Assembly (NCBI GenBank): GCA_012963895.1 | Contig: DTUW01000105.1 | Span: forward strand, 1 to 6,376 | Direction of reading: 5' to 3' | Length of the DNA: 6,376 nucleotides | From: Campylobacterales bacterium | GTDB taxonomy: Bacteria > Campylobacterota > Campylobacteria > Campylobacterales > Thiovulaceae | Part shown: in pieces, positions 1 to 6,269 of the stretch | How the letters are laid out: every line of letters begins with the position of its first letter | Numbering within the stretch: position 1 is the first letter of the stretch | Notes under the pieces: generated by a model | Database searches by the model: none | The model's input: the letters and a program-made list of their open reading frames with translations, nothing else | What the model was told of the DNA's origin: nothing | Position numbers and translations under genes: made by a program

Positions 1-758
1 TGAACAAATTTGATAATCTGAGAAGTGGAGCCAACGAAGTCGGCTTTTTCAACAACGGCAGGGTCGCATTCTGGATGGACAGCTACTAATATATCAGGAT
101 ACTTTTCACGATAGAAATCTATATCATCAACTGAAAAGAGTTGATGGACCGAACAGAAACCATCGTAACAGATAATATTGGCTTCTCTATACTCCTCTTT
201 TGGAGCTTCATCGAAAATATCTAAGATAGTTGATTTCAATTTCATTTTATTAGCTATATTCTGCCCCAAACATCTATCAGGAACAAAGAGAATTTTTTTA
301 CCACTTTTGAGAGCTTTGGAGATGATATTTTCAGCATTGGAGCTAGTGCAGACCGTTCCCCCCATCTCTCCAACTTTTGCCTTGATTTCAGCACTGCTAT
401 TGATATATGTAATAGGCAATATCTCATCTTTGGAAATTCCACTATTTTCCAGAATTTCTATCGACTTATCGAAATAGTTACCATCTATCATCTTTGCCAT
501 TGAACAGCAAGCCACCTTAGGCATCAAAACCCTTTTTTTAGGGTTGAGAACTTTGACACTCTCACCCATAAAACCGACACCACAAAATACTACAAATTCA
601 TTAGGACTCTCTATCGTCTTTTTTGCAAGTTCTAAACTATCCCCCGTAATATCGGCAAGTTGGAAAACCTCATCTTTTTGATAATAGTGAGCAACTACAA
701 TAACATCTAAATCTCTTTTTAGTCTCTCGATTTCTCTAATTAGCTCTTCTCTATCCAT
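1..758 (-). CDS. nadA: Quinolinate synthase NadA, C-terminus cut by window edge
   Basis: NadA is the cytoplasmic [4Fe-4S] enzyme that condenses iminoaspartate with dihydroxyacetone phosphate to quinolinate in de novo NAD synthesis. The first 252 residues are visible, read from an ATG at 756-758 preceded by an AAGGA ribosome binding site. Family hallmarks are VVAHYYQ (residues 21-27), VGFMGESVKVLNP (61-73), a cluster-ligand region KVACCSMAKM (81-90, Cys84 or Cys85), GFCSVH (200-205, second ligand Cys202), HPE (228-230) and GSTSQ (243-247). The frame is open to the window edge. The family is usually about 330-350 residues, so roughly 80-100 residues with the third cluster cysteine lie outside. 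It lies downstream of the SRP RNA gene on the same strand. A weak -10 (TAAAAT) lies about 30 bp before the start, so it may have its own promoter or be read through from ffs. Identity is firm; the promoter is inference. Confidence 0.95.
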   Translation of the reverse strand, partial: MDREELIREIERLKRDLDVIVVAHYYQKDEVFQLADITGDSLELAKKTIESPNEFVVFCGVGFMGESVKVLNPKKRVLMPKVACCSMAKMIDGNYFDKSIEILENSGISKDEILPITYINSSAEIKAKVGEMGGTVCTSSNAENIISKALKSGKKILFVPDRCLGQNIANKMKLKSTILDIFDEAPKEEYREANIICYDGFCSVHQLFSVDDIDFYREKYPDILVAVHPECDPAVVEKADFVGSTSQIIKFV

Positions 759-785
759 ATTTTTCCTTATCGAATTTGGATAGTC

Positions 786-845
786 GTAATTTTATTGAAA
801 ATTTTTGGAGGATTTAGATGAGGTTGGGAGGAAATAGGGAGGAAG
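786..845 (-). promoter_or_regulatory. G-free, C-rich transcript tract between SRP RNA and nadA (possible Rho-dependent terminator)
   Basis: On the plus strand these 60 bases contain no C, so the minus-strand RNA has no G. Its 5' part is C-rich with three CCTCC-type blocks and its 3' part is A/T-rich. Long C-rich, G-poor unstructured RNA is the known character of Rho loading sites. No hairpin plus U-tract is visible after the SRP RNA, so a Rho-dependent end, or a processing spacer, is a reasonable inference. It could also be chance composition. Confidence 0.35.
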
Positions 846-946
846 CCCCTTCCAGGGAGCTATGGCACATACCTAAATTGGGTGTGCTGCTACGTTCCCG
901 TCCTGACACATTGTCCAACTAGGTATTGCATAGTCCTGAAAGGATT
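845..946 (-). ncRNA. ffs: Signal recognition particle RNA (small bacterial 4.5S type)
   Basis: This is the RNA of the signal recognition particle, which binds Ffh and directs ribosomes making membrane proteins to FtsY. Read on the minus strand it carries the conserved domain IV: a GUGU/ACAC stem, then CAGGACG-GGAA-CGUAGCAG with the GGAA tetraloop and the expected internal loops. Below it the rod continues with AGUUGG/CCAAUU, AUACCU/AGGUAU, CUAUG/CAUAG, AGGA/UCC-CU with a bulge, and a closing CCUUUC/GGAAGG stem. The pairing closes near 848/943. The predicted promoter places the 5' end at about 946, giving roughly 100 nt, normal for the small class without an Alu domain. The 3' end is approximate (843-848). 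It sits between groEL and nadA on the same strand. Confidence 0.92.
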
Positions 947-952
947 GAAGGT

Positions 953-981
953 ATTCTAATAAAATTTGAATTTTTTGTAAA
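953..981 (-). promoter_or_regulatory. Sigma-70-type promoter of SRP RNA
   Basis: On the minus strand a -35 TTTACA (976-981) is followed by exactly 17 bp and a -10 TAGAAT (953-958). Seven bases further is position 946, exactly where the terminal stem of the SRP RNA begins. This is the best sigma-70 promoter in the window and fits a highly expressed stable RNA. The agreement between promoter and RNA end supports both calls. Confidence 0.75.
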
Positions 982-993
982 GAGGGTAGGGGC

Positions 994-1008
994 GGGGAAT
1001 AGCTCCCC
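994..1008 (-). terminator. Short GC hairpin after groEL, weak terminator candidate
   Basis: Seven bases past the groEL stop, the transcript can form a 5-bp GGGGA/UCCCC hairpin with a 5-nt loop. It is followed by a C-rich stretch rather than a U-tract, so it is not a typical intrinsic terminator. It may only slow polymerase or protect the mRNA end, with Rho acting on the C-rich RNA behind it. Some read-through into the SRP RNA gene is possible. Confidence 0.3.
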
Positions 1009-1014
1009 TTGATA

Positions 1015-2640
1015 TTACATCATTCCGCCCATTCCGCCCATGTCTGGAACGGCTGGACTATTTTCCTCTTTCTTAGGGATTTCGTGGATAGCTGCCTCTG
1101 TTGTAAGAAGTAAGCTACTTACAGAGGTAGCATTTTGGAGAGCTACTCTCTCAACTTTTAGAGGGTCGATAATTCCACTTTCAAACATATCAACATATTC
1201 ACCAGTTGAAGCATTGAAACCGAAATTATCACCTCCCTCTTCAACTCTATTAGTAACAACTCCCGCATCAAAACCAGCATTTTCTGCAATTTGTCTTAGA
1301 GGTGCTTTTACAGCTCTCATGATGATGTCATATCCTATCTTTTCATCACCTTCTAAATCTAGTTTTACTCTTTGACTTGCTCGGATAAGAGCAGCACCTC
1401 CACCGATAACAATACCTTCTTCGACCGCTGCTTTTGTAGCTGAAAGGGCATCATCAACTCTATCTTTTTTCTCTTTCATCTCTGTTTCAGTCGCAGCACC
1501 AACCTTAATTACAGCAACTCCACCAGACAATTTAGCCAATCGCTCTTGGAGTTTCTCTCTATCGTAATCTGATGTAGTGGTTGCAATTTGAGCCTTGATT
1601 TCAGAAATTCTAGCTTTGATTTTGGCCTCATCACCTGCACCATCTACAATGGTGGTATTCTCTTTATCTACTACAACTCTTCCTGCTCGTCCAAGGTCTG
1701 CTATTGTGGCACTTTCAAGAGTTCGCCCTGTCTCTTCTGATATGACTGTTCCATCAGTAAGGATAGCCATATCTCTTAACATCTCTTTTCGTCTATCTCC
1801 AAATCCAGGGGCTTTAACAGCTGTTACATTTAAAGCACCTCTCAATCTATTCAAAACGAGAGTTGATAAGGCTTCACCCTCAACATCTTCTGCAATGATT
1901 AGGAGAGGTCGCCCACTCTGTTGAGTTTGCTCCAAGATAGGTAGAATATCTTTCAAATTTGAAATTTTGTATTCAGTCAAGAGGATATATGGATTGTCAT
2001 ACTCAACAACCATTTTATCGGTGTTGGTTACAAAATAAGGAGATAGGTATCCTCTGTCGAACTGCATACCTTCAACGGTTTCCAATTCGTCGTTGATACC
2101 TTTCGCCTCTTCAACTGTAATTACCCCATCTCGTCCAACTTTTTCCATAGCCTCGGCGATAAGTTTTCCAATCTTCTCATCAGAGTTAGCCGAAATGGTA
2201 GCTACTTGTTCGATGGACTTTTGGTCTGTTACCTCTTTTGAGATAGCTTTCAACTCTTTGATAATAGCCTCAGTGGCTTTATCCATTCCTCTTTTTACCT
2301 CAATCGGATTGGCTCCCGCGGTGATATTTCTTAGTCCCTCTTTGAAAATTGAGTGAGCCAGAACTGTTGCGGTTGTAGTTCCGTCCCCAGCCTCGTCTGC
2401 TGTTTTGGAAGCAACCTCTTTTACAAGTTGAGCCCCCATATTTTCTAATTTGTCTTCTAGCTCTATCTCTCTTGCCACTGAAACCCCATCTTTTGTAATT
2501 ACAGGAGCTCCAAAGCTCTTCTCAATTAGAACATTTCTACCTTTTGGTCCCATTGTAACTCTAACGGCATTCGCCAATTTAGTTACACCATCGAATAGCG
2601 ATTTTCTCGCACTATCTGAAAAGTGAATCTCTTTTGCCAT
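1015..2640 (-). CDS. groEL: Chaperonin GroEL (60 kDa, Hsp60)
   Basis: GroEL forms the cytoplasmic double-ring chaperonin that encloses unfolded proteins and folds them with ATP under the GroES lid. The protein is full length at 541 residues. Nucleotide-site motifs are GPKGRNV (31-37), Asp51, GDGTTTATVLA (85-95, with Asp86) and catalytic Asp397 in RVDDAL. The chaperonin signature AAVEEGIVIGGG spans 404-415. The apical substrate-binding residues Tyr198, Tyr202, Phe203, Leu233, Leu236, Leu258, Val262 and Leu263 match their E. coli counterparts at minus one numbering. The C-terminus is the usual Gly-Met tail, GGMGGMM. The start is fixed by AAGGAGGGG directly before ATG; this ribosome binding site overlaps the groES stop codon, so the two genes are coupled 9 bp apart. 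No key residue is missing. Confidence 0.99.
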   Translation of the reverse strand: MAKEIHFSDSARKSLFDGVTKLANAVRVTMGPKGRNVLIEKSFGAPVITKDGVSVAREIELEDKLENMGAQLVKEVASKTADEAGDGTTTATVLAHSIFKEGLRNITAGANPIEVKRGMDKATEAIIKELKAISKEVTDQKSIEQVATISANSDEKIGKLIAEAMEKVGRDGVITVEEAKGINDELETVEGMQFDRGYLSPYFVTNTDKMVVEYDNPYILLTEYKISNLKDILPILEQTQQSGRPLLIIAEDVEGEALSTLVLNRLRGALNVTAVKAPGFGDRRKEMLRDMAILTDGTVISEETGRTLESATIADLGRAGRVVVDKENTTIVDGAGDEAKIKARISEIKAQIATTTSDYDREKLQERLAKLSGGVAVIKVGAATETEMKEKKDRVDDALSATKAAVEEGIVIGGGAALIRASQRVKLDLEGDEKIGYDIIMRAVKAPLRQIAENAGFDAGVVTNRVEEGGDNFGFNASTGEYVDMFESGIIDPLKVERVALQNATSVSSLLLTTEAAIHEIPKKEENSPAVPDMGGMGGMM

Positions 2641-2649
2641 TTCCCCTCC

Positions 2650-2913
2650 TTACTTGATTACTCCGTAAATATCCTCTAATTTGAGAATGACATATTCCTC
2701 ATTCTCTAATGTAACTTCTACTGCTCCATATTTTGAAAACACAACGGTATTACCAACCTCAATATCCTTTTTTGCCTTTTCACCAACAGCAATCACTTTA
2801 CCTCTTTGAGGTTTCTCTTTTGCGGAATCTGGTATATATATTCCTGAGGCTGTCTTAGTCGCCTCCTCTTCTCTTTTTACCAATACTCTATCTTCTATCG
2901 GAGTGAAGTTCAT
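2650..2913 (-). CDS. groES: Co-chaperonin GroES (10 kDa, Hsp10)
   Basis: GroES is the heptameric lid of the GroEL folding chamber. The protein has 87 residues, about ten fewer than the E. coli form, as is usual in Campylobacterota. It opens with the family start FTPIEDRVLVKR (3-14). The mobile loop (about 16-32) carries the hydrophobic triad IYI (25-27) that docks on the GroEL apical domain, followed by PDSAKEKPQRGKVIAVG and the C-terminal DIYGVIK. The ATG at 2911-2913 is preceded by AAAGGAG (2923-2929) at about 9 nt spacing. It is the first gene of the groESL operon and is preceded by a HAIR-like operator overlapping the predicted promoter. Confidence 0.98.
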   Translation of the reverse strand: MNFTPIEDRVLVKREEEATKTASGIYIPDSAKEKPQRGKVIAVGEKAKKDIEVGNTVVFSKYGAVEVTLENEEYVILKLEDIYGVIK

Positions 2914-2972
2914 TTATAGCTACTCCTTTCAATTTTTTTCGGTGGAATAGTAGAAAAAGATTTCTTAAACAA

Positions 2973-3000
2973 ATATTAAAAAGTTGAGTTGGTTTGACTA
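2973..3000 (-). promoter_or_regulatory. Predicted groESL promoter
   Basis: On the minus strand TAGTCA (2995-3000) is separated by 16 bp from TAATAT (2973-2978), predicting a start near 2966 and a leader of about 50 nt before groES. The -35 matches TTGACA in four of six positions. It lies inside the inverted repeat at 2981-3005, the layout expected for repression by occlusion. A strong housekeeping -35 is not visible, which is common in Campylobacterota. Confidence 0.45.
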
Positions 3001-3005
3001 AACTT
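2981..3005. promoter_or_regulatory. HAIR-like HspR operator (inverted repeat)
   Basis: AAGTTGAGT (2981-2989) and ACTAAACTT (2997-3005) form an inverted repeat with eight of nine pairs matched and a 7-bp spacer. The core GTTGAGT-N7-ACTAAAC matches the known HspR-associated inverted repeat CTTGAGT-N7-ACTCAAG in 11 of 14 arm positions and in exact spacing. HspR is a MerR-family heat-shock repressor that works with DnaK feedback and controls chaperone genes in Helicobacter and Campylobacter. The site covers the predicted groES -35 and most of the spacer. It may also affect the divergent terD gene. No CIRCE/HrcA site was found. Confidence 0.6.
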
Positions 3006-3037
3006 ATTTTAGTTACATATATCAAGATTGAATTGAT

Positions 3038-3045
3038 GATAAAAT
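3038..3045 (+). promoter_or_regulatory. Possible -10 of the terD-fliJ unit
   Basis: GATAAAAT contains a TAAAAT -10 (3040-3045) that predicts a start near 3052, about 22 nt before the terD ATG. No good -35 is present 16-18 bp upstream, only AT-rich DNA. The call rests on position and the -10 alone. Confidence 0.35.
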
Positions 3046-3053
3046 TGGAAATA

Positions 3054-3065
3054 TTCATATATGAA
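3054..3065. repeat. Perfect 12-bp palindrome TTCATATATGAA at the terD ribosome binding site
   Basis: TTCATATATGAA is a perfect palindrome lying between the predicted terD transcription start and the start codon. Its right arm runs into the GAAGG ribosome binding site (3063-3067). It could be an operator or a small RNA structure, but with no loop it would fold poorly, and in AT-rich DNA it may be chance. Confidence 0.3.
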
Positions 3066-3073
3066 GGTTTTTC

Positions 3074-3658
3074 ATGAAAAACAGAACCACAATAGAGTGT
3101 GTCAATCCTGTATCTAATAGCCTATGTTTTGGGGCTCATTGGGGGGCAATTTCACACAATGACCTTTTTGGAGAAACAAACGAGTTTGTAGATTTAGACG
3201 GCGGTTGTATAGCTTTTGACAAAAAGGACAGATACCTATTTATGGTCTATTTTGGGAATTTGGAGGAGAAGGGGATAAAACATAGCGGAGATGATTTAGT
3301 AGGAGATGAGTGGATAGATAATGAGGCAGATAATGAGACTATCTGCATCAATCTATCTGAACTAGAACCAAAAGTAAAAAAGCTATTTTTCGTCCTGAAC
3401 TCATACAAAGGACATAAATTAACCTCTATTCCATTTATCAGATTACGGGTTTATCAAGGTGATTTTAATCAGGTTGATAAGGTCTTGGCTCAATTTGATG
3501 TTGAGAATAATAGTAAGTTTTCGGGTGCTACCTCTGTAATTATGGGTAGATTGTGTCGGAAACCTGATGGTTGGAAATTTGTAGCTATTGGAGAGCCTAC
3601 TCGTGATAGACATATTAGGGATATTATTACAACTATAAAAAAGAGATTTTTGAATTGA
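3074..3658 (+). CDS. TerD-domain (tellurium resistance/stress) family protein
   Basis: A single TerD-type domain fills this 194-residue cytoplasmic protein; there is no signal peptide or membrane segment. Diagnostic segments are LCFGAHWG (17-24, aligned to the family GLGWD region), VDLDGGCIAF (39-48), KHSGDDLVGDEW (69-80), DNETICINL (86-94), FFVLNSYKG (105-113) and GWKFVAIGEP (166-175). The acidic DLD, GDD and DNE groups are where TerD proteins bind calcium. The family takes part in tellurite, phage and general stress responses, but the molecular task is not settled. The N-terminus lacks the classic SLxKG opening and looks more like the NPVxxSLxFGAHWG subgroup. The ATG at 3074 has GAAGG six bases upstream. 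It stands alone, with no terA/B/C/E neighbours, is divergent from groESL, and is followed 13 bp later by a fliJ-like gene. A specific ter symbol is not justified. Confidence 0.85.
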   Translation: MKNRTTIECVNPVSNSLCFGAHWGAISHNDLFGETNEFVDLDGGCIAFDKKDRYLFMVYFGNLEEKGIKHSGDDLVGDEWIDNEADNETICINLSELEPKVKKLFFVLNSYKGHKLTSIPFIRLRVYQGDFNQVDKVLAQFDVENNSKFSGATSVIMGRLCRKPDGWKFVAIGEPTRDRHIRDIITTIKKRFLN

Positions 3659-3671
3659 TTGAGGAGTTTCA

Positions 3672-4103
3672 ATGAAAAGAGAGACTCAATTTACCCAACT
3701 GATAAAGATTGAAAAAAACAAATTACAGAATATAGAAAAAGAGATAGAGAGAGAACGGACTAAGATAGTTAACTACCAAAAAGAGATAGAGAAGATAGAG
3801 GAGGATATTCTCAATATAGACTATCCCACTCATGGAACTTTTTCGATGTTACAGCAGTTCAATATTGCAATGCATAACATGAAAAATGAGATACACAAGA
3901 GAGAGGGGCTGATAGATGCTTCAAATAGAAGAATAGAGCAACTTAGAAACGACATGGTCTTGGTTCAGAGAGAGATTGAAAAGTTCCAATATTTGGAGAA
4001 TGAGATATTGAAAAAGAGGGCGGAAGAGGAGAAGAGGAGAGAGGCGAAGGAAATGGACGAAATAGCGGTTCTGCTCCATTTCCAAAATCGCCACTCTTTC
4101 TAA
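3672..4103 (+). CDS. fliJ: FliJ-like coiled-coil protein (flagellar export)
   Basis: The 143-residue product is almost wholly alpha-helical and highly charged. Helix one (about 6-50) and helix two (about 60-132) are separated by DYPTHGTFSMLQQF (50-63), giving an antiparallel hairpin as in FliJ. FliJ is the stalk of the flagellar type III export ATPase, fitting into the FliI ring and contacting FlhA, and it escorts export chaperones. Length (family about 145), the FSMLQQFNIAM turn and the C-terminal KEMDEIAVLLH tail all fit FliJ, but coiled coils are a weak basis for identity and another small coiled-coil protein is possible. ATG at 3672 has GAGGAG (3661-3666) at 5 nt. The 13-bp gap after terD implies cotranscription. 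No other flagellar structural gene is in view. The gene ends 3 bp from the convergent chemoreceptor gene. Confidence 0.65.
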   Translation: MKRETQFTQLIKIEKNKLQNIEKEIERERTKIVNYQKEIEKIEEDILNIDYPTHGTFSMLQQFNIAMHNMKNEIHKREGLIDASNRRIEQLRNDMVLVQREIEKFQYLENEILKKRAEEEKRREAKEMDEIAVLLHFQNRHSF

Positions 4104-4106
4104 ATC

Positions 4107-6269
4107 CTATTCGTCGTCATCCTCATAGTCATTTTCTTCTTCTTGTCTTCTTGTTCTCTTTTTCTTATTATTTTTTAAAGTATCATCTTTGCCAATATAT
4201 TTTTTTCCGGCAAGACTTTTATCAATATCAAGAGAGATTTGAGCTAACAAGTTAGCCACTTTGCTAATGTCGTGGGTTGTATTTCTATTTTGGTCTGAAA
4301 CCTCGCGAATATGTGTAATTTGTTTAGCTATATCTTCAATTTTCTGAGATTGAAGTTGAACCCCTTCGGCAGCCTCAACTGTTGATTGGCTAAGAGTATT
4401 GACGATAATTTCAATTTCAGCAAGGGATTTCTGAGTTTTCTCTGCGAGTTTTCTAATCTCTTCTGAAACAACAGCGAAACCTTTACCATATTCACCAGCT
4501 CGTGCAGCTTCAATAGCAGCATTGAGAGCCAATAGGTTGGTCTGTTCGGCAATATCTCCAATGAGGCTCATAATAGTTTTGATTTCAGCCGATTGAGTGG
4601 TTACATTTTCTGTTTTCTCTACAACATTCTCAATAGATTCATTCATACCATCGATAGCAATTTGCATTTCACTAATACCTCTTGATTGAACATCTGAGGT
4701 GTCAGTCAATTTATCGGTAAGTTTAGAAAGATTTATCGAGCTGTTTTGGAGTTGAACACTATTTTTAGCACTATTTCGAAGCATCTTAGACATATTTTTA
4801 CTTTGCATATTGACCTGTCTAATAAGAGTTTTAATCTCGCCTTTGTATTCATCTTCATCGATGCGGTATTGGTAGTTGTCTTCTGAAAACTTTTGTAGGG
4901 CAATAGTAACTTGCTCAATGTTTTTTGCAAGAGAATCCAACATAGCATTAATATAGTCTTTTAAGTCATTCAACTCTTGGTTATGGGCAACTTTTACGAT
5001 TCGTTCGGTTAAGATACCTTTTCTAATATCTCCAACAACTCTTTTTGTATCTTGGATAAGAGCTTTATCCTGCTCTAAACCTATTTTTATCTGTTCGATA
5101 CTCTCATTTATAATTTTTGCCATTTCAGCAAGTTCATCTTTTGTGGTGATAATAATTGGTTCAACATCTCTTCTTTTGCCATCAATATATGCAAAGAATT
5201 CACTTAACCCTTCTTGGAACTTATTCACTGAACGGATAATAGAGTCGGTTGCCATAGCTCCAATAATAATATCGATAAGAACTCCTATCAAAGTAATGAC
5301 AATTAGAGTAATTAAAACCTCTTCTTGGGTTTTTGTTATATTGTTTCTTGCTTCTGTGGAGGCATTAGAAGTTTCTGTTACTAACTGATCTCCAAGTTCT
5401 TTTAGTCTAGGAACAACTTCCTTGGAAAAGTGTTCTTGATATTCCACCCACTTATATATGCCTCTTTCATACTTTTTAATGGCATCTGTAAGAACTATCA
5501 ACTGTTCAATATCTTTCTGTTGTGTAGAAATTGTTTTCAAAGTAGATAATTTTGCTTGAATATGCTCTAAATTTACCTTGATTTTTTCAAAAATCTCATC
5601 TGATTTAGACACCATAAATTTCTTTTCATTTATTCTAAGAGAGTGGAGCATATCTATGATTGAAACAACAATTTTTTGTTTAACCATCAAATCTTGTATA
5701 TCTGCAATTTGTTGTTTAGACTCTTGTGAGAGATTCTGCTCTTTTAAACTTTCTATAAGTTTAATAATTAGCCCCTCTTTGTTAGAGATAAAGTCTCGAG
5801 CTGTTCGAAAGGCTGTGCTACCCGTTTTATCCAATCTACCAGAGATTTGCGAAAGGTTTCGAAGAACTTTCACACCTTCATTAAGTAAATCTTTATATTT
5901 TTTTGCTGTTTCTCTTGCTGTATTAACTCTCTCAAACAGAGATTGGGACTCTGTAATATTGGCAATATGTTCCAACTTGTTTAGAACCGTTGCGAGATGT
6001 AACCGTGTATCAGCCAAAGACTTTTCCATCTCAGCATTATCAATAGTTGAACTACCAGTATTCAACAATAGCTCTCGCTCGGATAACATAGTCCTAAATG
6101 CTGACCGTTCAACATCTACTGTAATAGCTATCTCTTGTATCTCTAAATCGATATCATCTAAACCCTTTTTAGATATAAAAGATAGCAAAACTCCTGCAAT
6201 CATACTTGAAATTACAAGTATAAATATTTTTACTTTGATAGTAAAATTATCAAAAAACTTGGTCTTCAA
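4107..6269 (-). CDS. Methyl-accepting chemotaxis protein (transmembrane chemoreceptor)
   Basis: This 720-residue receptor would sense ligands outside the inner membrane and control CheA through CheW. TM1 spans about 13-32 and TM2 about 318-338. The roughly 285-residue periplasmic part is all-helical and holds two similar segments, ERSAFRTMLSERELLL (54-69) and LRINEKKFMVSKSDEIF (211-227), resembling helical bimodular (HBM) sensors. After TM2 comes a HAMP domain (about 339-393), then two HAMP-like repeats (about 404-455 and 456-495). The signalling tip is complete: IGDIAEQTNLLALNAAIEAA through ARAGEYGKGFAVVSEEIRKL (570-608). About 14 heptads on each side of the tip suggest the 28H class. The C-terminus is odd: a basic run KNNKKKRTRR then acidic EEENDYEDDDE, with no NWETF-like CheR/CheB tether. 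Start is TTG, fixed by AAGGAG; the next Met (23) lies inside TM1. The ligand cannot be told. Confidence 0.95.
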   Translation of the reverse strand: MKTKFFDNFTIKVKIFILVISSMIAGVLLSFISKKGLDDIDLEIQEIAITVDVERSAFRTMLSERELLLNTGSSTIDNAEMEKSLADTRLHLATVLNKLEHIANITESQSLFERVNTARETAKKYKDLLNEGVKVLRNLSQISGRLDKTGSTAFRTARDFISNKEGLIIKLIESLKEQNLSQESKQQIADIQDLMVKQKIVVSIIDMLHSLRINEKKFMVSKSDEIFEKIKVNLEHIQAKLSTLKTISTQQKDIEQLIVLTDAIKKYERGIYKWVEYQEHFSKEVVPRLKELGDQLVTETSNASTEARNNITKTQEEVLITLIVITLIGVLIDIIIGAMATDSIIRSVNKFQEGLSEFFAYIDGKRRDVEPIIITTKDELAEMAKIINESIEQIKIGLEQDKALIQDTKRVVGDIRKGILTERIVKVAHNQELNDLKDYINAMLDSLAKNIEQVTIALQKFSEDNYQYRIDEDEYKGEIKTLIRQVNMQSKNMSKMLRNSAKNSVQLQNSSINLSKLTDKLTDTSDVQSRGISEMQIAIDGMNESIENVVEKTENVTTQSAEIKTIMSLIGDIAEQTNLLALNAAIEAARAGEYGKGFAVVSEEIRKLAEKTQKSLAEIEIIVNTLSQSTVEAAEGVQLQSQKIEDIAKQITHIREVSDQNRNTTHDISKVANLLAQISLDIDKSLAGKKYIGKDDTLKNNKKKRTRRQEEENDYEDDDE

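Noticed and set aside
178..477. Plus-strand open frame of 99 codons and a minus-strand frame at 254-442.
   Set aside because: Both lie inside nadA, whose minus-strand frame carries clear family motifs. They are shadows.
818..922. A 34-codon plus-strand reading frame (ATG at 818, stop TAG 920-922) with a GGAGGA sequence 5 nt upstream.
   Set aside because: It is antisense to the well-supported SRP RNA, and the Shine-Dalgarno-like sequence is only the complement of the pyrimidine-rich tract. The peptide has no recognisable features.
1040..2356. Three plus-strand frames of 87-111 codons opposite groEL.
   Set aside because: They are antisense to a full-length, highly conserved groEL and have no independent signals.
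3021..3037. ATCAA-N7-TTGAT small inverted repeat.
   Set aside because: Arms of five AT-rich bases are expected by chance in this DNA.
2914..3073. CIRCE element (TTAGCACTC-N9-GAGTGCTAA) for HrcA before groES.
   Set aside because: No match was found on either strand; the only notable inverted repeat has a 7-bp spacer and fits HAIR better.
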